Assembly (NCBI GenBank): GCA_031400505.1
Contig: JANNPZ010000032.1
Coordinates: 6,704-70,703, forward strand
DNA: 64,000 nucleotides
Direction of reading: 5' to 3'
DNA from: JAIYDJ01 sp031400505
GTDB lineage: Bacteria > Pseudomonadota > Alphaproteobacteria > Rhodobacterales > Rhodobacteraceae
The position numbers were made by a program, and so were the translations under genes. Below the pieces are notes generated by a model. It searched no databases, had not been told where the DNA came from, and saw nothing but the letters and a program-made list of their open reading frames with translations. This document shows, piece by piece, positions 14,984 to 24,521 of this stretch; the first letter of the stretch is position 1, and each line of letters begins with the position of its first letter.

Positions 14984-16828
14984 CTACAAGTGCAGGCGAA
15001 ACCGAAAGAAGCCGTCGGTCTGCATACCGACCGGCTCGAGCGCGGTGTCAGCAAGATCGGTGGCGAACAGGGCAGCGGCAGGTGCGGTGTCAAACAGCAC
15101 TGTCGTGCCCGGCATTGGCATGAAGTGCCAGTTTGCCGGACCCGGCGCTGCGATGCCGCCTTGATCCAGGATGTTGTCGAGCAACACATCAGAGTTCAGC
15201 CGACCCGAGGCATAGATCACGCGCTGTGGTTCAGCCCCGGTGAATTTGCCTGATCCGCCCGTGCGATAGCTGTTGGTCGCCATCACGAATTGCGCATCGG
15301 CGGCGATCAGAGCGCCGTTGTGGCACAGGTCCTTGATCCGGTGTGATGCAGGATTTTGCATGGCACCCTCTGAGCTGTGGCGGGGCGGTTGCGTAAGATC
15401 GATGCGGTAGCTGACGCCATCGATGCAGTCAAAGTTGAAGCTGGGAAACGCAGGATTGATCAAGGTCTGATCGGCAAGACCCGGCTTGATCTGAAAAAAG
15501 ATGCTGCAACTCTGCTCCAGCCAATCGGCCAGTTCCGCCCCCGAGATTTGCACCGCTGTCAGCGTATTGGGGTGCTGGTACAAATCCGAGATATGCCGCA
15601 TTGCAAGATCGCCGACCGCGACAAAGGTATAGTTGTCGGGGCCGCCGCGCCCTCCTGCACGAAACGGGGCCGCTGCCGAAAGGATCGGCAACCCGGCGCG
15701 GGAGGTTCCTGCCATCGCCCGCGCAACATGCGCGGTTTGGGCCCGCGCCACGGTGCGCACGGATGGACAGGCGCTGATCAACGCGAAATAGCTGTGCAGG
15801 GGGGCCGCATTGTGACCGATGCGTTTGCGCGCCCAAGTCAGCGTATCGGCATGGCTTTGGGCCGCAATGGCAACGATTGCCGGGTCACATGGCACAAGCG
15901 CTGTGACGCGACCGTCCGCTGTGCGCTGCGAGATCGGCCGCAGTTCGTTGTGGGTATGCAGGATGCGCCAGCCCGCTGCGTCGCGGGTCAGCGTCAGGTC
16001 GATCACCCCAAGGTGCGATCCGAAAAAGCCGGGCATCACCGCAGGCTTGCCCGCCAGTTTCGTGCCAGCTGAGCCGGCGGCCGGGAAGGTCTGGTGGGTA
16101 TGCCCGGCAACCACGACATCGACACCGGGCAGCGCTGCAATCGCGGTGCTGGCATTTTCCATTTCAGGGCAAGGAATGGCGTCGCCGATGCCGGAATGGC
16201 ATAGGGCGATCACCAGATCCGCCCCAGCCGCGCGCAGCAGGGGCAAAGTCCTGACGGCGGCGGTGACGATATCTGTGGTGGCGATGCGGCCTGCCACGTG
16301 CTGATGGTCCCATTTCACCAATTGCGGCGGTGCAAACCCCATGATCCCGATCCGCAAGGGATGCAGCGCGCCGTCGATAGAGATTTGACGGGTCAGCAGG
16401 ACGAAGGGTGGCACAATCGGGCCGCAGTCGGGCAAGGCAAAGATGTTGGCCGAGACCACGGGAAAGGCAAGATCGTTCAAAGCGCGGTTCAGAAACGGCA
16501 GGCCGTGGCTGAATTCGTGGTTGCCAAGCGTCGCCGCATCAAACCCCAGCGCATTCATCGCCGCGATCATCGGATGCAGGGCCTGCATGCCTTTGGCCGC
16601 CACCAGGTCGCTCATGGGACTGCCCTGAATGAAGTCACCGTTGTCCAGCAGCAGGCAATCGCTGATTTCGGCCCTTGCGCGCGCAATCAGCGTGGCAACC
16701 CGCGACAGACCGCGGGACGCGCAGGGCAAGTCGGCCAGATAATCCCACGGCATGATCTGACTGTGCAAGTCAGAGGTTGCCAGCAGGCGCAGCGTCACGG
16801 TGGCGTTTGCTTTGGGCGATGCCATCAT
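14984..16828 (-). CDS. cpdB: 2',3'-cyclic-nucleotide 2'-phosphodiesterase/3'-nucleotidase
   Basis: A protein of about 614 residues. The N-terminal metallophosphoesterase has the two-metal motifs ATSDLHSQ, LLLDNGDFIQGS, LGNHEFSHG, CHSG and GHTHQTFP. The C-terminal 5'-nucleotidase domain includes YTFVAVGDLAMRHISDLYQH and VMATNSYRTGG. It hydrolyses 2',3'-cyclic nucleotides, the products of RNases such as the RNase T2 at 3.5-4.1 kb, to nucleosides. No signal peptide is visible with start 16828 (or 16825), although the family is normally periplasmic; a frame extension to 16939 offers none either. The start is uncertain. Confidence 0.88.
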   Translation of the reverse strand: MMASPKANATVTLRLLATSDLHSQIMPWDYLADLPCASRGLSRVATLIARARAEISDCLLLDNGDFIQGSPMSDLVAAKGMQALHPMIAAMNALGFDAATLGNHEFSHGLPFLNRALNDLAFPVVSANIFALPDCGPIVPPFVLLTRQISIDGALHPLRIGIMGFAPPQLVKWDHQHVAGRIATTDIVTAAVRTLPLLRAAGADLVIALCHSGIGDAIPCPEMENASTAIAALPGVDVVVAGHTHQTFPAAGSAGTKLAGKPAVMPGFFGSHLGVIDLTLTRDAAGWRILHTHNELRPISQRTADGRVTALVPCDPAIVAIAAQSHADTLTWARKRIGHNAAPLHSYFALISACPSVRTVARAQTAHVARAMAGTSRAGLPILSAAAPFRAGGRGGPDNYTFVAVGDLAMRHISDLYQHPNTLTAVQISGAELADWLEQSCSIFFQIKPGLADQTLINPAFPSFNFDCIDGVSYRIDLTQPPRHSSEGAMQNPASHRIKDLCHNGALIAADAQFVMATNSYRTGGSGKFTGAEPQRVIYASGRLNSDVLLDNILDQGGIAAPGPANWHFMPMPGTTVLFDTAPAAALFATDLADTALEPVGMQTDGFFRFRLHL

Positions 16829-17102
16829 CGCTGCGAACCAGCGCGTCGGACACGGCAAAGCCGCAGCGTCGTTCGTAGTGTCACTTCCGGCCCGCCTCGC
16901 GCATTCCTTTTGACGTGGTTTGTTTCGCCAGCTTTCCATTTTGCACCGGTGGTTGAAAGGGCAATGTGGCGCTTTTCATCTTAGGGTTGCAAAAATGCCA
17001 GAGGCTGTTGCGCCTTTGCCATGGCCTCATTGGTTTGCCATGCCGGGGCGGGCGTGGCATGGGTTGGGCCTGCGGTGGACCGATCGGCAGTGGAGGAATC
17101 TG

Positions 17103-18050
17103 ATGAAAATTGCGGAAACGGTGACGTTTGGCGGGTCCGGGCTGGATCGCGCGGCGCAGTTGCGCGGGGATGCAGGCCGCATGGATCAGCTCGCGGCGGC
17201 GGGTCGGGTTCTGGCCGTCTGGCGCGGCAAGCCTGCGATCATGACCGAGGGCGCCTTGGCCTGGCTGAACCGGGATCATCCGGTGCTGACTGCGGGACAA
17301 CCGCCGGTTTTTCTGGGGTTGCAGGACGGCATCGGGGTTTTCGCACAGGATATTTCTGGCTGGGAGCCGGATCTTGCGGTGCAATCGACCGGGTTCTTCG
17401 ATCCGGCCGTGCAATTGCACCCGGAAATGCCGGAAGGTTCCGCATTTCAGGACCTGCGGTCGGTGATGACTGCGTTGACCCCGCGTGAGGCAGAGCTGGC
17501 AGCGACCGCGCGCGCGCTATGCGACTGGCATGGGCGGCACGGGTTCTGCGCTGCATGTGGCGCGCGCACCGAGGCCCAGCAGGCAGGCTGGCAAAGGGGG
17601 TGCCCGGTTTGCGAGACCAAGCATTTTCCGCGGACCGATCCGGTGGTGATCATGCTGGTCACGCGGGCCAACGCGGTCTTGCTGGGACGCAGCCCCGGGT
17701 GGCCCGAGGGGATGTTTTCGCTGCTGGCGGGCTTTGTCGAACCGGGCGAGACGGTCGAAGCCGCCGTGCGCCGCGAGGTGTTCGAGGAATCGGGGATCCG
17801 CGTCGGGGCGGTCCGCTATCTGGCCAGTCAACCGTGGCCGTTTCCGGCGTCGCTGATGCTGGGTTGCGCGGCAGAGGCGGTCAGCGAAGAGATCACGCTG
17901 GATCCCCTGGAACTGGAAGAAGCCCTGTGGGTCAGCCGCGAGGATATGGTCACGGTGCTGTCGGGCAGCCATCCGCGCCTGCGCCCGCCACGCCGTGGCG
18001 CGATTGCCGAGTTTCTGATCCGCAATTGGCTTGCAGATCAGCTTGATTGA
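17103..18050 (+). CDS. nudC: NAD+/NADH pyrophosphatase NudC
   Basis: A 315-residue Nudix hydrolase. The zinc ribbon is C149, C152, C167 and C170, the Nudix box is at 210-232 (GFVEPGE to REVFEESGI), and the NudC-specific SQPWPFPAS follows at 242-250. NudC splits NAD(H) to NMN and AMP and removes NAD caps from RNA. The N-terminal domain is typical in length. I chose ATG 17103, preceded by GGAGGA; the open frame further upstream has no ribosome site. It is divergent from cpdB and followed by the SRPBCC gene. Confidence 0.94.
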   Translation: MKIAETVTFGGSGLDRAAQLRGDAGRMDQLAAAGRVLAVWRGKPAIMTEGALAWLNRDHPVLTAGQPPVFLGLQDGIGVFAQDISGWEPDLAVQSTGFFDPAVQLHPEMPEGSAFQDLRSVMTALTPREAELAATARALCDWHGRHGFCAACGARTEAQQAGWQRGCPVCETKHFPRTDPVVIMLVTRANAVLLGRSPGWPEGMFSLLAGFVEPGETVEAAVRREVFEESGIRVGAVRYLASQPWPFPASLMLGCAAEAVSEEITLDPLELEEALWVSREDMVTVLSGSHPRLRPPRRGAIAEFLIRNWLADQLD

Positions 18051-18119
18051 CCGGAAAACTCCGATCAGTTGGCAAAGGCGCACATCGCGTGCGTGCAGAC
18101 CGACTGCGGGAGACGCGCG

Positions 18120-18590
18120 ATGAAGATGAAGGCAAAGCAGGATGTGGATGCACCGGTCGCGTTTGTCTACATGGCCTTGACCGATTTCGACGGATGGGAA
18201 CGCCATGCGATGCGGCGCGGCGCAGACGTGAACCGCACCGACAAGCTGCGGCAACCCGGACCCGGGATGACGTGGCTTGCCAGATTTGCATATGGCGGCA
18301 AAGAGCGCACGACCTCTGTTCGGGTAGACGCGATGGATGCACCGGTTCATCTGGCGATGGCGGTGTTTTCGCCAGTGGTTGAAGGCCAGTGCAAACTTGA
18401 TCTGCTGGAGATGGCAAGCAAACGCACGCGCGTACATTTTGACATCGACATCAAACCCAAAAGCATTACCGCGCGGTTGTATGTACAGACGTTGAGGCTG
18501 GCCAAGGGGCGGGTCGAGCGTGCATTGCAAAAACGCACGGCAAGCCTGGCTGCCGAAATTGAAGACCGCTATCGCCGCGAGACGGCCTAG
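18120..18590 (+). CDS. SRPBCC-superfamily protein of unknown function
   Basis: A 156-residue protein with the START/SRPBCC (Polyketide_cyc2-like) pattern: an opening strand KMKAKQDVDAPVAFVYMALT, a helix WERHAMRRGADVNR, then several beta strands and a long C-terminal helix (LRLAKGRVERALQKRTASLA). Members bind hydrophobic ligands in a cavity. No catalytic motif or partner indicates a specific role. GGGAG eight bases upstream supports ATG 18120 over an earlier in-frame ATG. It lies 69 bases after nudC in the same direction. Confidence 0.7.
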   Translation: MKMKAKQDVDAPVAFVYMALTDFDGWERHAMRRGADVNRTDKLRQPGPGMTWLARFAYGGKERTTSVRVDAMDAPVHLAMAVFSPVVEGQCKLDLLEMASKRTRVHFDIDIKPKSITARLYVQTLRLAKGRVERALQKRTASLAAEIEDRYRRETA

Positions 18591-18675
18591 CATCACCGCG
18601 CCCCAGGCAAGGCAGCGGCTGCGTCAAGGTCCGGCACCAGTATCCGGCTTGTGGTGCCTGCCCACCCGCAATGCC

Positions 18676-19506
18676 CTACGCGCGGCGCGGGTCGGCCGGA
18701 TAGACCCCGATTATGTCATTCTGAGATGTAAAAAAGCGCAGCTCCTCCAGTGCGTTGCGCACCGGTTCGTCGTCAGGGTGACCTTCGATGTCGGCATAGA
18801 ATTCGGTCGCGGTAAACGACCCGCCAACCATGTAGCTTTCCAGCTTGGTCATGTTGACGCCATTCGTCGCAAATCCGCCCATCGCCTTGTAAAGTGCCGC
18901 AGGTATGTTGCGGACGCGGAAAGTAAGGGTTGTCATCATCCGCGCGGCGCGCCGGGATGCGTCGGGCACCGGCGACATCACCAGAAATCGGGTCGTGTTG
19001 TTCGACTGATCCTCGATCTGGCGGGCAAGGACGTTCAGCCCGTAAATCTCGCCAGCGAGTTCCGAGGCCAGGGCACAAAGGCTCGGATTGCCGCGTTCGG
19101 CCACGATCCTGGCGGAGCCCGCAGTATCTGCCCCGGCCAATGCGCGAAGATTGTGCATTTTCAGAAAGTCGCGGCATTGGCCCAGCAACACCGTATGGCT
19201 CATCGCCTGGGTGATCGTGCCCAAAGAAGCGCCGGGCAAGGCCAAGAGCGCGATATGCACGCGCACGAAAGCCTCGTCGATGATGTGCAGCCCCGATCCG
19301 GGCAGCAACGAATGGATGTCGGCCACCCGGCCATAGGTCGAGTTTTCCACCGGAAGCATCGCAAGGTCGGCCTGACCCGTTCGGACTGTCTCGATGGCAT
19401 CTTCAAAGGTACGGCAGGGCAAGGCATCAAAGGAGGGGCGGGCCTTGCGGCACGCTTCGTGCGAGTAGGCACCCAACTCTCCTTGAAATGCGATGCGGCC
19501 GGTCAT
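18676..19506 (-). CDS. pheA: Prephenate dehydratase
   Basis: A 276-residue monofunctional enzyme without a chorismate mutase domain. The dehydratase domain runs MTGRIAFQGELGAYSHEA to IEDQSNNTTRFLVMS, including the catalytic TRF motif and ENSTYGRV. A C-terminal ACT domain follows (TLTFRVRNIPAALYKAMGGF, KLESYMVGGSFTATEFYADI), which normally binds phenylalanine for feedback inhibition. It converts prephenate to phenylpyruvate. ATG 19506 is preceded by GGAG; the frame upstream overlaps the cytochrome gene on the other strand and is not coding. Confidence 0.95.
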   Translation of the reverse strand: MTGRIAFQGELGAYSHEACRKARPSFDALPCRTFEDAIETVRTGQADLAMLPVENSTYGRVADIHSLLPGSGLHIIDEAFVRVHIALLALPGASLGTITQAMSHTVLLGQCRDFLKMHNLRALAGADTAGSARIVAERGNPSLCALASELAGEIYGLNVLARQIEDQSNNTTRFLVMSPVPDASRRAARMMTTLTFRVRNIPAALYKAMGGFATNGVNMTKLESYMVGGSFTATEFYADIEGHPDDEPVRNALEELRFFTSQNDIIGVYPADPRRA

Positions 19507-19626
19507 TTGCAAAACTCCGTCGATTTGGCCCGAACAGGGGCGTTTCGCCGCGCTAGTACACCTTGAAAGGCACGGGGTGAAGCGGGTACAACGGCGCTGC
19601 AGATGCGCAAACGCAGAGGGTGCCCG

Positions 19627-20151
19627 ATGTTCGATACGATGACCTTGACCAAAGTAACCGGTTCCGTGTGCGGCGCCTTGCTGGTCTATCTGCTCGGAGC
19701 ATGGGCTGGCGACGCGTTGTACCATGTCGGAGGCGAGGCGCACGGCGAAGAACATGCCCAGGCTTACGTGATCGAGGTGGCAGGGGCCGAGGCCTCTGAA
19801 GAAACCGCAGCCGAAGAAGGCCCGGCCTTTGACGTTGTTTTCGCGTCCGCTGATGCAGGTGCCGGCGAAAAGGTCTTTGGCAAGTGCAAAGCATGCCACA
19901 AGGTCGATGGCAGCGACGGGACGGGCCCCCATCTGAATGGGGTGGTGAATCGCGCCAAGGGGGGGGTTGGCGGCTTTGGTTACTCTGACGCCATGCTGCA
20001 GCTTGCGTCCGACAGTTGGACCCCGGAAAACTTGAACGGCTTTCTTGAAAACCCCAAGGGATATCTGCCGGGCACGAAAATGGCCTTTGCCGGTCTGGGC
20101 AAAATCGAAGATCGCGCCAACCTGATTGCCTATCTTGCATCCTTGAACTGA
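19627..20151 (+). CDS. Membrane-anchored cytochrome c (c552/CycM type)
   Basis: A 174-residue protein. An uncleaved N-terminal helix (about residues 9-28, VTGSVCGALLVYLLGAWAG) anchors it to the membrane, a negatively charged Ala/Glu-rich linker (residues 36-66) follows, and a class I cytochrome c domain holds the haem site CKACH (C87, C90, H91) with the axial Met in PGTKMAF. Such cytochromes carry electrons from the bc1 complex to terminal oxidases, including cbb3 and aa3. ATG 19627 is preceded by GAGGG. It is divergent from pheA. The cbb3 oxidase is encoded about 10 kb downstream. Confidence 0.93.
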   Translation: MFDTMTLTKVTGSVCGALLVYLLGAWAGDALYHVGGEAHGEEHAQAYVIEVAGAEASEETAAEEGPAFDVVFASADAGAGEKVFGKCKACHKVDGSDGTGPHLNGVVNRAKGGVGGFGYSDAMLQLASDSWTPENLNGFLENPKGYLPGTKMAFAGLGKIEDRANLIAYLASLN

Positions 20152-20343
20152 TCCGATCGGGCCTTTGCCCAATCCGCCGCTTGACGGAAAGGTGACTGCC
20201 TTTCGTCGCGGACGAATTATCGCCGCGCGCAAACCGTAGTCGCGCGCATGCTTCACAGAATCGCAACTTGTGAGCCATGTAAATTGTGCTTTAGGGTGCG
20301 TTAACCCTGATGCGGGATAACTGCATCGCAAGTGGAGGTGGGC

Positions 20344-22245
20344 ATGGGCAAACGGGCGGTCGGGCGGGCAACGGTACGGCAGGGCTTCGGCCGCTGGCTT
20401 TGGACCGGGGCGCTGATCGTGGGTTTGACACTTGCGGCGGGGCTGGCGCGGGCACAGGAGTTGATTGTCGCCCATGGCATTTCTACCTTTGGCGAGTTGA
20501 AGTACTCTGCCGATTTTCCCCATCTCGACTACGTGAACCCCGATGCACCCAAAGGTGGCGAAATCGCCGTTTGGGCACCTGGCAGTTTTGACTCGATGAA
20601 CGCCTATTCGGTCAAAGGTCGAGCAGCGGCGTTGGCGTCTGCCGCGTATGAAAGCATCCTGACCGGGGTATCGGACGAGATCGGTTCGGCCTATTGCCTG
20701 CTGTGCAGCACGATGGAATACCCCGCCGACCGGTCCTACGTCATCTTCAATCTGCGTCCCGAAGCGCGGTTTTCGGATGGTTCTCCCTTGACGGCGGACG
20801 ATGTGATTTTCAGCTATGAAACGTTTCTGGCCAAGGGGCTAACCGATTTCCGCACGGTATTCGCCCAACAGGTTGAAAGCGCCGTGGCATTGGGGCCGCA
20901 TCAGGTGAAGTTCACGTTCCGGGCAGGGGTTCCGACCCGCGATCTGCCGCAAGATGTCGGTGGCCTGCCGGTTTTGTCGAAGGCGCATTACGAGGCGAAC
21001 GAGCTGGACCTTGAAGAACAAAGCATGACGCCGTTTCTGGGCTCAGCGCCTTATGTGCTGGAAAAGGCCGAAGGCGGCACATCGGTCGCATACCGGCGCA
21101 ATCCGGACTATTGGGGTCGCGACCTGCCGATCAATAAGGGCACCTCGAATTTCGACCGCATCCGGATCGAGTATTTCGGCGACAGCGCAGTGGCCTTCGA
21201 AGGCTTCAAGGGGGGGGCCTACACCTTTCGCAATGAGAATTCGGCACGGGTCTGGGCCACGCAATATGATTTTCCCGCACTGGGGAAAGGGCATGTCGTG
21301 AAGGCGGAACTGCCCTCGGGCACCAAGGCAAGCGGGCAGGCGTTTCTCTTCAACCTGCGGCGCGAAAAGTTCCAAGACCCGCGGGTTCGCGAAGCGGTTT
21401 CCCTGATGTTCAATTTTGAATGGTCGAACGAAACCCTGTTTTACGGGCAATATGCGCGCGTCAACTCGGTTTGGGAAAATTCATGGCTGGCGGCGGTGGG
21501 TGCGCCTGCGCCCGAAGAGGTGGCGCTGTTGCAGCCCCTTGTCGATCAGGGGGTCTTGCCCGCCAGCATTCTGACTGACGAGGCGGTGATGGCGCCCGGA
21601 TCAGGCACCACCCAGTTGGACCGCAAGAACCTGCGACGCGCTTCGGCGCTGCTTGACGAGGCGGGATGGCTGCCCGGCTCTGACGGTGTCCGGCGCAATG
21701 CGGCAGGGGAGCCTTTGGTTGTGGCGATACTGAACGACGACCCGTCTTTTGACCGGGTGATCAATCCCTATGTCGAAAACCTGAAATCCCTGGGCATCGA
21801 GGCGCGCATGGAATTCATCGATCAGGCCCAGATGGAGGCGCGGACCCGCCCGCCGAGCTATGACTTCGACATGATCACGGGCAATGCGCGGTCGGGCTAT
21901 ATTTCAGGGTCAGAGTTGCAGCAGTACTACGGGTCGCAAACGGCAGATGTGTCTGCGTTCAACGTGATGGGCCTGAAATCGCCAGCCGTTGACCGGATGG
22001 TCGAAGTGGTGACGGCGGCCAAGTCGAATGACGAACTGACAGTTGCAACCCGGGCACTGGACCGCGTGCTGCGCGCCGAACGGTTCTGGGTGCCGCAATG
22101 GTTCAAGGGCACGCATACGGTTGCCTATTATGACATGTACGAACACCCCGCCAACCTGCCCCCCTATGCGCTGGGAGAACTGGGTTTCTGGTGGTTCAAC
22201 GCGGACAAAGCGGCGGCGCTGAAGGCCGCAGGCGCGCTGCGCTGA
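20344..22245 (+). CDS. yejA: Peptide ABC transporter substrate-binding protein, YejA type
   Basis: A 633-residue family 5 extracellular solute-binding protein. The signal peptide (residues 1-37) ends ARA before QELIVAHGIS. Family landmarks are SFDSMNAYSVKG, FSDGSPLTADDVIFSYE, NPDYWGRDLPINKG and RVREAVSLMFNFEWSN, the latter two specific to the YejA/microcin C-binding branch. It delivers oligopeptides to YejBEF in the periplasm. I chose ATG 20344, because GGAGG at 20335-20339 fits it; a GTG at 20332 is possible. A 5-bp dyad (AGGGT/ACCCT, 20293-20308) lies in the leader. Confidence 0.93.
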   Translation: MGKRAVGRATVRQGFGRWLWTGALIVGLTLAAGLARAQELIVAHGISTFGELKYSADFPHLDYVNPDAPKGGEIAVWAPGSFDSMNAYSVKGRAAALASAAYESILTGVSDEIGSAYCLLCSTMEYPADRSYVIFNLRPEARFSDGSPLTADDVIFSYETFLAKGLTDFRTVFAQQVESAVALGPHQVKFTFRAGVPTRDLPQDVGGLPVLSKAHYEANELDLEEQSMTPFLGSAPYVLEKAEGGTSVAYRRNPDYWGRDLPINKGTSNFDRIRIEYFGDSAVAFEGFKGGAYTFRNENSARVWATQYDFPALGKGHVVKAELPSGTKASGQAFLFNLRREKFQDPRVREAVSLMFNFEWSNETLFYGQYARVNSVWENSWLAAVGAPAPEEVALLQPLVDQGVLPASILTDEAVMAPGSGTTQLDRKNLRRASALLDEAGWLPGSDGVRRNAAGEPLVVAILNDDPSFDRVINPYVENLKSLGIEARMEFIDQAQMEARTRPPSYDFDMITGNARSGYISGSELQQYYGSQTADVSAFNVMGLKSPAVDRMVEVVTAAKSNDELTVATRALDRVLRAERFWVPQWFKGTHTVAYYDMYEHPANLPPYALGELGFWWFNADKAAALKAAGALR

Positions 22246-22257
22246 TGGTCTGAGGGG

Positions 22258-23412
22258 ATGGGTGCCTATATCCTTCGCAGGTTGCTGCTGGTCATTCCGA
22301 CATTGTTCGGGATCATGGTGGTCAATTTTGCCTTGACGCAATTGGTCCCCGGCGGCCCGTTGGACCAGATCGAGGCCCGCTTGCAGGGCGACGGCGATTC
22401 GATTGCCGCCGTGACCGGTGGCAGTGGCGCGGACGCAGCCGCAGGAGAGGATGGCAGTCAGGGGTCCTATGTCGGCGCGCGCGGGCTGCCGCCGGACTTT
22501 CGTGCAAAGCTTGAAGTCGAGTTCGGATTTGCGCGTTTCATTTGCGAACCCGGCTTTGCCGGCAAGCCGTCGATCGACGCGCCCGAATGTCGCAAAGAGG
22601 CGATCGCTGCGACCGAGCGGTTCTTCATCATGATGGGCAAGTTTCTGACGCTTGACTTTGGCACCAGCTATTTCCAGTCGAAAAGTGTGCTGGAACTGGT
22701 GATCGAAAAGATGCCGGTGTCGATCACGCTGGGCCTGTGGTCGACGCTGATCGCCTATGCCATTTCGATTCCGCTCGGGATCCGCAAGGCAATGCGGGAG
22801 GGATCAAGCTTTGACAACTGGACCAGCGGCGTGATCATCGCGGCCTATGCGATCCCGGGATTCCTGTTCGCGATCCTGTTGCTGGTCCTGTTTGCCGGCG
22901 GTTCGTACTTGCAGATTTTCCCGCTGCGAGGTTTGGCGTCGGACAATTGGGAGGAGTTGTCGGCGCTGGGCAAGGTCGGCGATTATCTGTGGCACATCAC
23001 GTTGCCGGTGCTGGCATCGACCATTTCGTCATTTGCAACCCTGACTTTGCTGACGAAGAACAGCTTTCTGGACGAGATCAAGAAGCAGTATGTGATGACC
23101 GCGCGGGCCAAGGGGCTGACCGAACGACGGGTCTTGTATGGTCACGTGTTTCGCAATGCGATGCTGATCGTGATTGCCGGTTTTCCGGGGTTGTTCGTGT
23201 CGGTGTTTTTCGGCGGAAGCCTGATCATCGAAACGGTTTTCACGCTCGACGGGTTGGGACAGCTTGGCTATCGCTCGGCCGTTGAGCGGGATTTTCCGGT
23301 GATTTTCGGCACGCTGTTTGCCTTCGGGCTGATCGGTCTGGTGGTCGGGATCCTGTCGGATCTGATGTATGTCTGGGTCGATCCGCGCATCGATTTCAAC
23401 CGGAGGGGATGA
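22258..23412 (+). CDS. yejB: Peptide ABC transporter permease, YejB type
   Basis: A 384-residue inner-membrane permease. It begins with the family N-terminus MGAYILRRLLLVIPTLFGIM and has an enlarged periplasmic loop (about residues 35-125) with a low-complexity Gly/Ala/Asp patch. The remaining membrane helices follow, with the EAA-type cytoplasmic loop YVMTARAKGLTERRVLYGHV contacting the ATPase. It is paired with YejE to form the channel for oligopeptides. The stop codon overlaps the start of yejE by four bases (ATGA), showing coupled translation. Confidence 0.93.
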   Translation: MGAYILRRLLLVIPTLFGIMVVNFALTQLVPGGPLDQIEARLQGDGDSIAAVTGGSGADAAAGEDGSQGSYVGARGLPPDFRAKLEVEFGFARFICEPGFAGKPSIDAPECRKEAIAATERFFIMMGKFLTLDFGTSYFQSKSVLELVIEKMPVSITLGLWSTLIAYAISIPLGIRKAMREGSSFDNWTSGVIIAAYAIPGFLFAILLLVLFAGGSYLQIFPLRGLASDNWEELSALGKVGDYLWHITLPVLASTISSFATLTLLTKNSFLDEIKKQYVMTARAKGLTERRVLYGHVFRNAMLIVIAGFPGLFVSVFFGGSLIIETVFTLDGLGQLGYRSAVERDFPVIFGTLFAFGLIGLVVGILSDLMYVWVDPRIDFNRRG

Positions 23413-24521
23413 TGGCGCTTTCCCCGTTGAACCAGCGGCGCTGGCGGAATTTCAAGGCGAACAAGCGGGCATTCTGGTCGCTGTGGATTTTTGGCGTGCT
23501 GTTCGGGTTGTCGCTGTTTGCCGAACTTCTGGCTAACGACAAGCCTCTGCTGGTCAGCTATCGCGGCGAATGGCGGATGCCCTTCGTGCAGTTCTACTCC
23601 GAGGTTGATTTCGGCGGCGATCTGCGCACCGAAGCCAGCTACCGGTCGGTCGAGGTGAAGTGTCTGATCAAGACCGGCGGGATGATCGAGTGCTATGACA
23701 CCCCCGACACCCTGATTGAGGCGGCCGATCTGGGGCGGCTAGAGGGGCCGGACGCCCATCCCGGCTGGATGGTCTGGGCGCCGATCCCCTACAGCTATGC
23801 GACGATTGCCGATCTGGGCGGCAGGGCGGCCCCGTCGCCGCCCGATGCCGATCATTGGTTCGGGACCGATGACACCGCGCGGGATGTGCTGGCGCGGGTG
23901 ATCTATGGCGTGCGGCTGTCGGTGACCTTTGCGCTGATCGTGACATTCGCGACGACGGTGCTGGGGGTGCTTGCGGGGGCGGTACAGGGGTATTTCGGGG
24001 GTCTGACCGACCTGATCTTTCAGCGTGTGCTGGAAATCTGGGGGTCCACGCCGTCGCTTTATGTCATCATCATTGTCGGCGCGGTGTGGGAAAAGGGGTT
24101 CTGGCTGCTGGTCGGGCTGATGGTGCTGTTCGGCTGGACCGGGTTGGTTGGCCTCGTGCGGGCCGAGTTCCTGCGGGCGCGGAATTTCGAATATGTGCGG
24201 GCGGCGCGGGCGTTGGGGGTGCCCGACCGGGTGATCATCTTCCGCCATGTGCTGCCGAATGCCCTGGTGGCGACGCTGACCATGCTGCCGTTTGTGGTGG
24301 CGGGGACAATCGGGTCGCTCGCGGCGCTGGATTATCTGGGCTACGGATTGCCCGCGAGTTTGCCGTCGCTGGGGCAACTTACCCGGCTGGCCAAGGAAAA
24401 CCTGCAGGTGCCAAGCCTGGCCTTCATCGCGTTTTTCACCTTTGCGATCATGCTTTCGCTGCTGGTGTTCATCTTTGAAGGCGTGCGCGACGCGTTCGAT
24501 CCGCGAAAGACCTTCCAATGA
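23409..24521 (+). CDS. yejE: Peptide ABC transporter permease, YejE type
   Basis: A 370-residue permease. It has the N-terminal cytoplasmic stretch and first helix (RRWRNFKANKRAFWSLWIFG), a long periplasmic insertion (about residues 45-140) typical of YejE, the segment FGTDDTARDVLARVIYGVRL, and the coupling loop ARNFEYVRAARALGVPDRVI. With YejB it forms the translocation path. It overlaps yejB and yejF by four bases on each side. Length is slightly above the E. coli protein. Confidence 0.93.
   Translation: MMALSPLNQRRWRNFKANKRAFWSLWIFGVLFGLSLFAELLANDKPLLVSYRGEWRMPFVQFYSEVDFGGDLRTEASYRSVEVKCLIKTGGMIECYDTPDTLIEAADLGRLEGPDAHPGWMVWAPIPYSYATIADLGGRAAPSPPDADHWFGTDDTARDVLARVIYGVRLSVTFALIVTFATTVLGVLAGAVQGYFGGLTDLIFQRVLEIWGSTPSLYVIIIVGAVWEKGFWLLVGLMVLFGWTGLVGLVRAEFLRARNFEYVRAARALGVPDRVIIFRHVLPNALVATLTMLPFVVAGTIGSLAALDYLGYGLPASLPSLGQLTRLAKENLQVPSLAFIAFFTFAIMLSLLVFIFEGVRDAFDPRKTFQ

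Noticed and set aside
19507..20523. Long N-terminal extension of prephenate dehydratase
   Set aside because: It is antisense to the cytochrome c gene with CKACH haem motif, and ATG 19506 is the normal family start with a GGAG site.
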